Shown piece by piece: positions 12,558 to 24,989 of a DNA stretch of 64,000 nt (its first letter is position 1; the number at the start of each line of letters is the position of its first letter). Under the pieces are notes generated by a model, which did not search any database, was not told where the DNA came from, and worked only from the letters and a program-made list of their open reading frames with translations. Location of the stretch: assembly GCF_005239225.2 (NCBI RefSeq), contig NC_133301.1, positions 2,237,001 to 2,301,000 on the forward strand. The letters run 5' to 3'. A program made the translations under genes and the position numbers. The DNA is from Populus alba (taxonomy: Eukaryota; Streptophyta; Magnoliopsida; Malpighiales; Salicaceae).

Positions 12558-15500
12558 TTTGAATGTCATTTATCTATAGATTTTGTTCATGTTCCCGTCT
12601 ATCGTGTTAGTGTTTTGTTTCTCATAAAAATACATGATGTCATGTTGTTCCTGCAATCTGTGCGCAAAATGGGAGTGACTGGGAGAGGGGGGGGGACGCC
12701 GAGCTCAAGAGATTAATGATGCTGGGGAATTTTGATGTTTGGGAGACCTGTAATTGGAACTGCGATGTCTCTTTGTGCTTTGTAATATTAGAATCTTCTG
12801 ACGTTTTTATTCTTTATTTCTTTACTTTTTATCATTGGTTTGAAACAGCAGAAAACTACTTTTAACACAATCTAAACCGCTGCTTCTTGCTATTGATTGT
12901 AAAAACTGTTCTTTTTTATTGCTGGTCGTGATGAACCATGTATCTGCATCGTTGCCAGCTAGCTTTTTGGCATGGAGGCTTCCGCATTACCTGTCGTTTA
13001 TTCTATATCAAAGATTAAAACTTTAGTCCCTAAGTTCCTAGCAGTGCTTGTCCCCTTTCTCCCTTGTAACTTTAAGAGCTGGGAAAATGATCGATGTTTA
13101 TTCTGGAAGAATAGTTGCTCCACCAAATTTGGTGAGGAGAGGTTTTCCCCCACCAGATGATTGGTCCATATTTTCTGTAAGCTGATATGACTTTGATTAC
13201 TTGACCCACTGCCGTGATTTTAGCTCGGGAGATGACTGTAGCATTTCCATCAACTTAATATCGTATCAGTCACAGTTATCGATGCATCCCATAATGGTAA
13301 CATTTTGCTGAAATCTATCTTTTTTATCAACTCGGAGAACTATATCTACTATGAAGCAGTACTTTGTTATCATCTAAAAGGTAGATAATGACCTGCTTAA
13401 TACGACAATTAATCAAGTCATGCATTCTTGACAGAGTGCCTTGAATTCTAATTCTTCCTTGGATTTGGATGTTTAGCGAGGTAAATGGTCTGTGTCAGGA
13501 GGCCCAGTGGCGGAGCCACAGTGGATCAAAAGGAGGTAAATGGTCTGTGTCAGGAGGCCAATCCTTAATTTACTGTTAAATTTTGAGAGGATTCTGTGTC
13601 TTTGACAACGCGGCTTGATGAAATTGAATCCAAGCTTGGACACAATATCCCCGATATTCCACGTCATTTGTGATGGAGTGTAATTCAATGCATGTTGAAA
13701 GGTTCAACGTTGACAAGTTAGCTAACCCAAAATATGATATGTATTCGATAATTTATTTGCTTTTCCTATTAAGGTTCCTATAATTATACAAATTCGAGTC
13801 AAATTACAGTAGTTACCCGAGAAAAAATGACTTTGTCAATCTAAAGTTAAAAATTCCAGCTGTTCAGGATCTGTTAGCGTCGAGCTAGGAACCAAGAATC
13901 CATGGTCCTGAAATGACTTCACCTTGCTGGTATCAAGAGATTGGTATTAGATTCCATGTTCCTTTAAACCCTGCCTGCAATTTCTTATTCCTTGTCATGA
14001 TCAAGCACTCATATTCTGTGGTGGTTTACCTGGAAATGGGTGGCCGCATGGACCACCGCCATCAAGATTCAAGGCCATGGTTTCTACTGGTAACATGAGA
14101 GCCAAGAGATCCATGGAGTGGTGGTGCGTAGATCATAAATCCACTGTTTGGTTGAAATTAAAGGTTTAATATCAACCCTAGCATATGATATGATTAATGG
14201 CAAGTCGGTTTCTAGTGGTGGTCAATTTATGTTTGCCGGGGGCATGGATCCCACTGAAAAGAACTTTATTGTCTTCTTTAAGCGAGTGTGTGTGTGCCTG
14301 TGTGGGCTCGTTGATAGCAACTTTACATGAAACTGTATCCACAGATTCCTCACAGGGAGTTCTCGACACCATGCCCCGCATCTCTTTTTGCGTTGCCGGA
14401 GTACAAAGCTAAAGTTTTTGCACCATATTCTTGCCATCGTTTTCTTTTGTTTTTATTGGGTGGACCTACTAGACAGTCACCACCACTCATGTCCTGGCAT
14501 CGCAGTCCGAGGCAGAATTATGGGAGAGCTCCGTCTCCCTTTACCATGCCAAGACTGTTTCAGAAACTGAAGGACATGACAACCTCACACCCATGGTGTC
14601 CTCTGCCTCACTGGTCTGTTGCTGCCAGAGCCACCGTTGTCGTTGACTCTTTTCGCCAGTCCTGGGTGGTTTGGGTGGGTGGGTTAATTAAGCTGTTAAT
14701 ACAACATCATTAGCAGAAGATCAGCAATAATCTAGTTTAATAAGGCGGTAGGCTGGCAACATCAAGGACAGATTGGGTGATAATTAGGCATATAGTCTCA
14801 TGTACATTAAGGGGGAACTGTAATGAAGATCACCTAACACGTTTGTTGAAATGAGAATTGAGATGCCAACCGCTGCCATGCCATGCCAGGCTAGCTGTGT
14901 GTGTGCAAGAAAAAACTACCACCGGTGTGGGTCCTTCTGGACGGAGGCAGGTCATCAATCCCACCGTTCCACTTGGTGTTCCGACTTGCAACATTTTCAA
15001 TCTTTCTTGTTACACACACAAACATATACATAAGAAAATGAACAAATATACGATTTTTGTAAGAAAATTAACACTGCATTAATGGGTTTGTACTCGCAAT
15101 TGATCTCAAACTGAGTATTAAAAAATAATGTGAAAAATAAAATTAATACAGATACAATAATTTAAGGATAAATGATCTGTTTAAGATCAATCTGAAAAAT
15201 ATTATAATCTTATTGCTTAAAAACTAATATAAAAAAATACTATGATCATTATAAAAGAAAATTATAAGCTTCACATAAGAAATTTTATTGATACATTCGA
15301 ATAGTTTGGTTTTTGTCTTGAAACATCAACTCCATGAATTAAGAGATTGCAAGGAAAACCCTTCAGTTTATAAAACTTTCTTTTTCAGTCAAGCTCAAGC
15401 GTCTCCTTTGAATAAACAATGAATCTTGAAAAAACATAAAGGGACTATTTAATTAATTCTTATAATATAGGGACCAATTAATATGTTTCGATAAACTAGA

Positions 15501-15639
15501 GCTACTAATTTATAATTAACTCAACGAGACAAAAGTACAATGAACTGAAGTCACCGAACCATTGACAAAAACCCAAAACCCCGAAAAAAGTGGATAGAGG
15601 AGCGAAAACAGTCAGATAGCCAAAATCTTCAGTTTCAGT
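12558..15639. other. 3' flank of the ANTH gene and spacer
   Basis: 12558-12830 is the probable 3' UTR of the ANTH gene. 12830-14990 has non-AT-rich, mixed composition and only short open frames on both strands, with no domain I recognise. It may be old unique intergenic DNA or decayed gene DNA. 15000-15600 is AT-rich. A short tandem duplication at 13478-13559 is listed separately. Confidence 0.5.
13478..13559. repeat. 27-bp direct repeat flanking a 28-bp insert
   Basis: Positions 13478-13504 and 13533-13559 are identical 27-mers (beginning 'gaggtaaatggtctg'). They flank a 28-bp segment (13505-13532) that begins 'cagtggcggagccacagtgg'. This may be a template-switch repair scar or a very short remnant of an insertion with a long target duplication. 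Confidence 0.8.
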
Positions 15640-18600
15640 TTGGAAAAAAACAATAAATGGAGACTGTGCGAAGCTTATAATGAGCTACACGGGCTAGCAC
15701 CGGAGATGAAGACTCCATTTGACGCACCGGCGGTGTTACTGGGTTGGCCAGCAGACCAATGGAAAGAGGTCACGCACGGTTTCATGAGTTGGCGGTGGCA
15801 CCAAATCTCGTCGCCCCATTATTCTCCACATGAAATATGATCCTGAATGCGAGGTCCCTTCTTGCTATCTTGTCTCTGATGACGACGCCACTTTTGCCCA
15901 GGAGAAATTTCTCCATGAAATTCAGGTTTTACATTTAACTTCGATTTTTTTAATATTTTTTTGGAATTTTCTTATCAAGGTAGGAATGATAAATTTGTCT
16001 AGGCATACATTGAATATGAAAATATGAGGTTGGAGAAGGAGTCGTTTCAATTTTCATCTAAGGAATTAATCATAAGAGTAGAATACAAGCATTACCTAAT
16101 CTCACTATTATTGATGCTCCTGGACCTATTGCTGCTGCACCAGGTCGAAAAATCATGCATTACAGGTTTGAAAAGGGAGTTTAACAATTTGGCTTTGATA
16201 TTGTGATGTGGGCTTCTGATGATGAGATGTATGCATGTTTATTTGTTTATTCAGAGTCAAGCTCGGGCAGTGGAGGCGCTTGTGCTAGCAAAAATGCAGC
16301 ATAAAGAATTTATCATATAGCGTCTTGAAGATTGTAGTGACCGGAGTACTGAAACTACTCGGAGACTTGTGATGCAAGTTTTTTTTTTTTTTACTTGAGT
16401 GTGTTAGTGTTTTTGTTGGATTTAAGGAACTATAGTGCTTCTTTTTGTGGGAAAAGTAGGAGGGAAATGGTCTTACTTGAGATTGCAGTTGGGGTAAATT
16501 TTAGGAGAAGCTTTGGATAGCATCAAAGCTAATTTATTTTTGTTTGATGCTCCAGGTGTTTGATAAATTTCTATACTTGGGAACAAATATTTTTGCTTTA
16601 ATTATCCTTACAAACTGGAGTGAAGTTTCAAGTTATTTGATTCATAGTGATTGGAAGTCTGTCTTCTGGAAGAGGAATGACTGTTTGCTTTTAAATCTTT
16701 ACTGCTATCTGTAAAACATCAATACCTTTTTGATTACTAACAGATTGATCCTGAGCTCTCAAAGACTGTTGTTGGCTCAACAAAGCGGGACACGAGAATA
16801 CCCTAGTTTGCTCGCTCATCTGATGTTGAAGTATTCCTTTCTCTGCCAGTTCATACACTTGATGGTTTCATGGGGGGCGGGTCTCCCTTATTTACAACTG
16901 TCCCTTATTTACCACTTGGTGCTTTCAAGCTATGAACAAAAGTTTTAACTGAAAATCTGGCATTCCTAGAATGAATGAGAATCAATTCAACATATTTCAA
17001 TTTAAGATATTAATGCTAAATGTATCTCATGATAATGTCAGTGATTATCTCATAATTTTAGAAACATAATTTTGGAAAACAGGTTGCTATATGTTTGCTA
17101 AAATTTTTAGGGATTGTATAGTTATTGTCCCACTCAAGAAGAAATCTAGAAGGGAAGTTACAAGAAAATATACTTTAAAGTTACTAGTTTGTTTATGAAA
17201 AATGAAATCTGAATGATATTTTGCAAGAGAAATGATGAATGTTATATCATGTTCTTAATGATAAAGCTGTCCCATTTCTTAAACATGGGGAGAATGATGA
17301 GCTTTTCAGAAAATTCTGGCTGTTTGTCTTATTGTAATTTATTTTTTTCCTATCATTCTATCTTTTCAGACGTTTTAGAGAAGTCTGAGCACTATAATGT
17401 ATGCTCTTTCTCTTTCCCTGCATCAACTGAATGGAATTATGCAATAGCGGTTTAGAATCTTGCTCATGTAATTAGTTTTAGTTGGATTCATTCTCATAAC
17501 TTCAATCAATATATTTGATCATTCTGTAAAAGTATGATTTTTGTGTACATAAATTTTCGACTCTGAAAGCAGTCCTGTTTTTGGTTTGCTTTCAACATGT
17601 ATGTTGTAAAATTTGAACACTTCTTTCTGGTACAGTTGACTTTTTATTTCAAAACTAATATCCATCCTCCTTCGATACAGTTAGGTTGTAGGCTTTTGTG
17701 TGTCTTGAATAGATGACTTCCAATCTCTGTCTATCTTCTTCAGGTGTGTTGGTCTTTTCTATGTTGAATTGTCTTTTTCGCATCTGAACTTGTTTTAACT
17801 GGCTTTACATTTTTCTGCTTGTTCCTTTTACAACAGTTCTGTTTTCTATATATATATAATAAAAAACTGCTAACCCTTGATTTAGTTCTCTGAGATATTT
17901 TTTTCTACCATGGCGGGCTGAAGGCAAGTGAACTTTGAAATTCAAAATTTCCAATGTACTGAGTGCCTAAGGAGCATTGTAAGAATAGATAAAAAAAAAA
18001 AAAAGGTAAGAGAATAGCATACACAAAACAATACTTGAAATGGTATCGTATAAATCCATGGTTGCAGGAAGCCCAACCATGTCTTTTAGGTTGTAACCCC
18101 CCCTCCCCTGAGTTTACCTAGACAAAGCATGACACTTTGTAGCTGGTGTTCATCAGAGTTTGTTTTGTACTTGCTGTTTTTGTTTAATATTTGCTGCAGA
18201 TGCATGGAAGATTTAGGAAGCACCACACGTAATGTAACACCACAAAAAGGTTAGTCATAGCTGAATAACAAGGGATGCCTCTGAAACTCAATAGATTCTT
18301 AAGTATCACTTTGTTCATGAATGTTTATTTTAAAAATCATGATGCTTTTCATAGTAATACTATTATTTTGAGAACAGTGATGCTTTTCATATCAGTGCTA
18401 TTGTTAAAAATCAGTAGCTGCTCCTTCAGGAGCCCGCAAAATAAGTACTTTGCTATTGATAACAATTGCATTAGCTATAAACTTTCTATCCGCTCATAAT
18501 ATATATATATATATGTGAACTTGTGGATGTGCTATTCAGATTGTTTGTGATTTAAGTTCTTATTTTTTATGTTCAACGTATAGAATCAGGCTAGGCTACG

Positions 18601-19670
18601 TCAATTCTGAGACTCCTTCGGTGAAACAGAGCAGTCTGCTATGGGAGGTAATCCTATATCTGCTGTTCTACAGTCCTCCATGGGTCAGCTGCCAATGAGA
18701 AGCATGGCAATCAACCAAATGCAGATGTCAAGCTCAGTCGTTTGGCTTCAGGCATTGACTCAAGCTCAGCAGTTCAGATAACAGAGACGCGCCTTGCAGA
18801 TCTTCTAGACCGCACCCTTTGGAATCGGAGACCTGCCCTTTCATCTGAAAGAATTGTTTGTGCCCTGGTTCAACAGATATTCCTTGGCATAAGAGAGTAT
18901 TTCTTAGCCTCTGCTTGAAGGTTTGACATCCTCTCCATTTTCAGTTTGGTCGAAAATGATGTTATGTGGTTGATAGGCTCCACCTGCATTTTCCATACTC
19001 CCTCCAAGAAATTTGGAAAGGAAAAGAACAAAACTTACTGCGAACATCAACTTCAATAATTTTTTTTTTTAAAAAAAAACAGCAAGTGAATAATATATTT
19101 CGAATTCTAAATTCAAAAAAAAAAAAAATCTGTTTTTTGAACATAAACATATTTTGACATGGAGGGAATAGCAAATACTCTATTATCTATTTCATACCAC
19201 AACATTGTTTCCCCCTTTTTAATCAAAATCTTTGTTTCTATTGCTTTGACAAAATTGTTCCAACTTTGTTGGCAGTAGCTTTTTGTCTGTGAGTTTTTCC
19301 ACAGTTGTTTGCATGTGTCCCGATACAAGTTGCCAGCAGTTCTCCGGCAGGACATAGATTTGGCATTTGTAGATGAAACGTTTTTTGACAGCATCAACTT
19401 ACGACACTCATTCAGCCAACGGAAGCTAGAAAAAGAGATGGGCCTATAAAGGGTTTTTATTTTATTTATTTCCATTTCTTCTTTTTTTTTTTATGTAAGA
19501 AAACTCATCTTGACATTCTCCGGTTTGCTTGTTTAACCTGGTGACATTTTTTTGCAGATCAAGACTTAAGAGGCTCAAAGAGAAATTTAGGCTGATAAAT
19601 GAGCACCTTGCTTTGAATCAATTCCAGCAATCGTGTGGATGTATGAACTAATTAAGTTATTTTTCCCCAT
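15640..19670 (+). pseudogene. ARC5: ARC5/DRP5B-like dynamin-related plastid-division gene, degenerate and internally deleted
   Basis: The intact family member is a dynamin GTPase that constricts the plastid from the cytosolic side. Exon remnants occur in the right order. 15640-15925 has 'CEAYNELHGLAPEMKTPF' and then, after an extra G at 15741-15743, a P-loop remnant (V-G-Q-Q-T-N-G-K, 15743-15766), a stop at 15785, and 'VGGGTKSRRP' and 'MKYDPECEVP'. 16003-16165 retains D-x-P-G in a shifted frame. 16255-16377 has 'KMQHKEF' and a TAG at 16318. 16744-16940 has T-K-x-D, a TAG at 16804 and 'SSDVEVFLS'. The central exons of the dynamin middle domain are missing. The C-terminal parts follow: 18600-18920 ('ETRLADLLDRTLWNRR', 'ALVQQIFLGIREYFLAS'), 19345-19450 ('KLPAVLRQDIDLAFVDE') and 19558-19660 ('RLKRLKEKFRLINEHL'). 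Surviving splice borders show a segmental, not retroposed, copy. Several frameshifts and stops rule out a normal protein. Confidence 0.88.
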
Positions 19671-20401
19671 GGAATGAGCACCTTGCATTTCTTTTCTTTC
19701 TACAGACCCGTTTTACCAGCACGTTACTCTTGTGCTGCACAGTGAATCTTGGGTGTGATTGCATTATAATAACTATAGAAGATACAGCGTAACTTTCTTT
19801 GTTTAATATTTCATATCAGTTGTGCATTGTAATCCAATTTATTTTGTGTTTATAGTCTTTTGTTTCTTATGATTGATGACAATGAGAGAATTTATTCTAA
19901 TTACTGAATTCTTGTTTCCCATTTGCCCATGACAAATTCAAACCTCTCGATCTCCTGCATGGATACCTAAGAGTTCATCCAAAATCTTTTATGTGATTTT
20001 TGGAGAAGGAGAGAGTATGAAGAATGCTAACATTTAGCTTCAAAAATGGGGTTAGTGTTTGGTATTGTTGTAGTTTTTGTGGCCGTGGTTTAAAAAAAAT
20101 TATGCACTTTTGGTTGAGGTTGATTTGGTATTTAAGTATTGTGATAGCTTTTGTGGTTGTGGTTTGAAAAAAGTTGTTTTTAGTATTTTTAGTTTGAATT
20201 TAGTTTGAAAAAATATATATTTGGTTGAAATTGAGGTTGAACAAAACGTTGTTTAATGTATTTGGTTAAGAATGTTTTTTAAATTAAGATTATAAAATAA
20301 CTAAAACAGACATTAATATTGATGGTTTTTAATTGAAATATTATAAATTTAACTACTGCTATTACATCATGAAATAAACAATACTTAAAATAAAGTATTT
20401 T

Positions 20402-20596
20402 TTATTGTTTCATTAAACTATCTGCAATTCCATCACATACGAAATCCATTTGACAAGGATTACAATTTTCATAGCTTCCTAAGCATGCAACAATATTAGG
20501 TAAAATATCATCAGAAATAAAATTAGGATTGCGATTAAATTCTGCAAATGTTACGTCATCATGAGATCTTTTTTTAATGTAATTATATAGTGTCAT
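20402..20596 (-). pseudogene. PIF/Harbinger transposase C-terminal remnant
   Basis: The frame opens 'MTLYNYIKKRSHDDVTFAEF', resembling the 'ALHNYIR' C-terminal end of plant HARBI1-like transposases. The same remnant recurs in element B. It lacks the catalytic region and is too short to be active. Confidence 0.55.
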
Positions 20597-20742
20597 TGAA
20601 TAATGTTAAACATTAGTTTTTTTTTTTAATAAAACACGATACCTGAGAAATTTTGTTGGATTTTTTTATCTTACTAGGTCGAATCCAGTCAATTGAATTT
20701 AGGTTTGGGTCAGAACCTATCCAGCCCAAAATAGTAGAAACC

Positions 20743-20770
20743 CCTCCACTGTTCATATGAACAGTGGAGG
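20743..20770. repeat. Perfect 28-bp palindrome inside element A
   Basis: The half-site is 'cctccactgttcat', followed immediately by its exact reverse complement, so the stem has no loop. Element C has a related imperfect palindrome at about 27209-27231. Confidence 0.95.
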
Positions 20771-20940
20771 CTCGGCTGTTATTTGCAAAGCATAGAAATT
20801 GTGTTTTTGTTAAACTTGAGGCACAACCGCAATTTATGGTGGGTCCCACAAAAAAAACTTTGTTTTTAACTTAACCAAACATTAATATATGCAGTTGATT
20901 ATCAACCTCACCCGCAGCCACAGTGTCAAGCGGGCACTTA

Positions 20941-22024
20941 GTATGTGTTTGGCGTTGTGGTTGTTTTTACTGTAAAACGCAGTTGATAAGTGTTTGGTTA
21001 TATATTAACCATACTTTTATTATTGTGGGTCCCACCCGAAACTGAGGTTGGAACTTCAGTTTCTTGAAAAGCAATTTGGAATTTCTTTTTGATGGCGTGT
21101 TCTCCTCTCTCCTTCACCGTTCTTCTTTCTCCTTCACTAACAGTGCACTAGCTGATCATCGCCATTTTGCTTTAGTTAAAACACTTCCTAGAATCGCGGC
21201 GCAAGGTAGCCTCCTTCTTCTACATGGAAGTTTTCTCCATTGTTCATGGTCGGAACTAGGTCCAGCCCAAACCAAAATGTATTGGATTGGGTCCGACCTA
21301 GTAAAATTAAAAAAAAAATCTCAAAAATTTTAAATTAATTTTTCTTTTTTAAAAAAAAATTGTTTTCATGCACATGGACAAATCCTAAAAAGTTTTTAAT
21401 TATGCACACTCATCGCTACGTAATGTGATAGAATGTTTTTTTGGAGTATGGAAATAGAGGTAGAGGATTTTACAGAACAAGTCTGCTTATCTATACAAAA
21501 CGTAAGTTGAAATTGTAGTAACATCAATGGCACTATATAATTATATTAAAAGAAAATCACATGATGACGATGACGAAGCATTTGAAGAATTTGATCACAA
21601 TTTCAATTTTGTTTTTAGTGATATTTTACATGATGTTGTTGTCCACTCAGGAAGTCATGGAAATTGAAGTCCTTGTTAGATGGATTTCGTACGTAATAGA
21701 ATTGCAGATAGTTTAATGAACAATAAAAAATAATTTATATAAATATTATTTATTTCATGATGTAATAACAGTAGTTAAATCTATAATATCTCAATTAAAA
21801 ACTATCAATATTAATATATATTTTTTTAATTATTTTATAATCTCAATTTAAAAAATATTTTTAACTAAATATATTAAATTATTTTTTGTTCAACCTTAAT
21901 TTTAATAATATTTTTAATTAAAAATATATATTTTATCAAATTAATCTCAACTAAAAAATATTTTATTATAAATAATATTTTTTAAATTACAACCATAAAA
22001 ACTATTATAGCAGTGATCCCACTT
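20941..22024 (+). mobile_element. PIF/Harbinger-type non-autonomous element B
   Basis: It starts 'gtatgtgtttggcgttgtgg', directly after the TTA that also ends element A. It ends near 22024, before a TTA at 22025-22027. The right terminus read inward matches the left terminus of element A, so A and B are inverted copies lying head to head. Inside is a plus-strand transposase C-terminal remnant at 21523-21715. The exact right boundary is uncertain because that end is diverged. Confidence 0.62.
21523..21715 (+). pseudogene. PIF/Harbinger transposase C-terminal remnant
   Basis: Reads 'MALYNYIKRKSHDDDDEAFE', aligning with the minus-strand remnant in element A and with shorter traces in element C (about 27480 and 27605). 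It is interrupted by stop codons after about 47 residues. Confidence 0.55.
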
Positions 22025-24009
22025 TTACGCAGGATGATATCCAGCAGTCAGTCGATGCAATCGAAACATAAATCTGGTAAAAAAGCCCACGCTGACTTGT
22101 GTTCCTTTGTTTATATTTGTAAACTAGGCCCGTAAGATCAGCTGCAAAAATTCTCATCTTTTCAACAACTCTGTTCATGACGTATTTATAAAAAAGTTAT
22201 ATATATATATATATCAAGAATTATATATATTAATAAATAAATAAATAATAACTAAAAATAAAACTTAAAAATCAAAAAACAAATATAAATCAAGATATTT
22301 AATTTATAAAATATGATATTTATCCTGTTATATTTTTTTCAAAATTTTCTTATTGAAAATAATTTTTTTATTCAATCAAATAATAATATAAATGAAAGCA
22401 TATTACATTGATTAAATAAAAAAAATTATGCAAGTCCATATATATAAGAAATATTATCTAAAATAAATATTTTTATTTTAAAAACAAATTTTATCTATAC
22501 AAAAAATAAAAACTATAGAAAAATTAGAAAAACATTTTCAAAAATTAAATACATATAAAATAACCAAAAAATAATGTTATTTAAAATAGATTCTCTAAAT
22601 AAAATAAAAGATAAGGAATGTTAATCTAAATATAAATAAAAAATAATTATAAAAAAAACATATAAAAATGCATTAATTTAAAAAAGATATTAGGTATTGT
22701 TGGTCTAACAAGTCAGGACACCTCATCTAACTTATTTTAATAATACCAACTGCCTAAGCTTTTTTTTTTTTAATGTTTTTATGCTTGTCTGTTCCAGTTG
22801 TTTTTTTTTTTTTTAAAAAAAAAACAATGTATTATCTCATTTATGACCATTATGATATAATAATGTTTTTAGTGTTATAATATAAAAAAAAAATTTTAAA
22901 AAATAAAAAATATATATTTTAATAAATTTGTTTTTAAAAAAATATTTACAAACAATCTCGAACACGCTGATATTGTAAAAAATTTTTAAAAACCACTGGT
23001 AAAAAAAAAAAATTTGAAATTGGGCAAAAAGCCGTTTCCCAAACGGCTTATCTTCATACAATTGCCTGTAAAAACAGAAAGTTTTACAACACTGCCATCA
23101 CTAATCTTGAAAGATGACAGCCTTAGCTATACTGATCAACGGCTGGATTGAATCGGGTGAAAAATTGACGTGAACACGAAGGGGTCATTTAGTTACATCA
23201 CAGACATATCAGAGCCCTTTCCTGGTAACCATACCCAGGCCTTTTTTAATCAAAACCCCTGACAAGATCCGGGCCCGCCTTAGACGCACCTGGGTGACAC
23301 CTGTACTTAAACTCCAGTCAATGCTTGTCAGGGTAGCAGAAACTGACCACCATGGGTCCCGCAATGAATAAGGGTTGGAATTTAAATTCTCTACAGTTTG
23401 AAAACTGCCGTCCCTCGAGCAAATTTCTGGTGGAGCGCACTTAACCATACCGTCAAGTTAGATTGTAATGTGTTTCCATGCGCCCGACCTTTTTTTTTTT
23501 TTTTTTTTTTTTCTTATATGTCATAACACTGATAAATTTATTTGATATCCCACTATTAATATATTGATATAAAAAAAGTATTTTTTATCAATAAAAAACT
23601 TTCTTATATTATAAAAGATTATTAAAATTTGAAACCAAAGTAAAAATTAAATGATATTTGATAAATAACATCTAAAATATATTATTAACTAATTTAATAA
23701 ATTAATATACTAATTATATTTTAAATTAATTTATTTTAAAAAAATGTAAATTTAAATGAATTAAAAACAAACAAAAAATAAAAACATGTTAGGTACATGA
23801 GTCTAACCTGAATTAAAAGGCCCAAACATAAATTCTTAACTTAAACACATGTAAGTAGTACTTAATAATTTTTAATTCTCATATTGTTTATTGTCTTTAC
23901 GCATTTCTTTTTAATTGTTAATGATTATAATCTTGTATCGGGTTTATCAAATGAAAAGTAATATTAATGTAGTTTGAATTTACTATGTTTTTGGTCATGC
24001 AAGAAAGGT
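22025..24009. other. AT-rich spacer with one GC-richer island
   Basis: 22195-23030 and 23480-24000 are AT-rich repeat DNA with long A/T runs (for example T-run 23491-23511) and (AT)n at 22199-22213. Between them, about 23040-23480 has balanced composition and contains no convincing gene; its longest frames on either strand are under 80 codons and match nothing I know. Confidence 0.5.
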
Positions 24010-24790
24010 TAAGTTTTATAATAAATATTTCATCAATGAACATGCCTCTCATATCGAAGAATATGATCATGATAGACAAAATTATAATACTGTAGTTTAT
24101 GTTAAGGGATAAACTTCTAATGAGTTTGAAGTTGATTATTATTGAAAGTTAGAAGAGGTGATTGAATTATAATATCATAGCGAATATAATAACATCTTTT
24201 TATTCAAATATTATTGGCAAGTACCATCAATGGAGGAATCAAAGTAGATCTATGCCATGATTTTGTCAAAATTAATATAAAAGCTAGACTTCGTAATGTC
24301 AATGAAGTCTTTGTTTTTGTCAAGTAATGACAACAAGTTTGTTACATATATACTCCTTCATTTAGAAAAGATTGTTATAGGGTTGATTGATTATCTATTG
24401 TGAAAACCAACCCTTGAGTCATGTCTAAGTTGTTCAGGACGGTAACAATAAAGTAACTATGCGAGATGATATATTTCAACTTGATAAGTTAGTTGATCCA
24501 TATCAAATTGCTCCATTTACCAACTAGAAAAAAATTCAAATTTTTATGCAACTAAAAATATTTTTTTTTATTTTGATGTTGAGAGGTTAATTGATATATT
24601 AAGAACTGATGGAGTTACAAAAGTCGATGAAGATTATGAGATCGACAAGCTTCAATTTAATGAAGAAGATTATGATGGATATGACGGTGATAAAATTGAA
24701 GAAGAAGAAGACAATCTTCATTACAAGGATTTTGAACAGATTTTATACGTAAAACATCAATATGTAATGAAATTGACTTTAGTGTAATTT
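24010..24790 (+). pseudogene. CACTA transposase (TNP2 type) C-terminal remnant, DUF4216-like
   Basis: Broken frames here read, in order, like the C-terminal DUF4216 region of plant En/Spm (CACTA) transposases: fragments near 'EYDHDRQNYNTVVYVKG', 'NEFEVDYY', 'KARLRNVNEVFVFVK', 'TYTPSFRK', and an acidic Asp/Glu-rich tail at about 24650-24740. Several stops and frameshifts interrupt it, so it is inactive. The match is from memory of the family and was not searched. Confidence 0.6.
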
Positions 24791-24989
24791 TCTTATGTTG
24801 TTTCTTTACAATGATCTTTTGTTAACAGAATTATAATGTTTGTTGTTGTGATTTTATTATCATGATATTGAAAATAATTGGTGTTATTATGTTGTAATTT
24901 TACTGTATTTAAAGGTTGGATAGATATGGAATACAAAAAAATTAGGGGAAAAGATATTGTTTTATAATGGTGGAATGTTGAATACCAAC

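Larger units (their letters stand above)
20055..20937 (-). mobile_element. PIF/Harbinger-type non-autonomous element A
   Basis: It is flanked by TTA on both sides (20052-20054 and 20938-20940), the target duplication typical of PIF/Harbinger. Its ends are imperfect inverted repeats: left 'gtgtttggtattgttgtag', right end read inward 'gtgcccgcttgacactgtgg'. It carries a decayed transposase C-terminal segment on the minus strand and a perfect 28-bp palindrome. Its structure matches elements B (20941) and C (27044) but in the opposite orientation. Confidence 0.7.

Noticed and set aside
14327..14713. 128-codon plus-strand frame upstream of the ARC5 pseudogene
   Set aside because: No recognisable domain, overlapping frames of similar length on both strands, and no splice or leader evidence.
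23209..23448. 79-codon minus-strand frame in the GC-balanced island
   Set aside because: No similarity I recognise, no leader or splice context, and the length is expected by chance at this composition.
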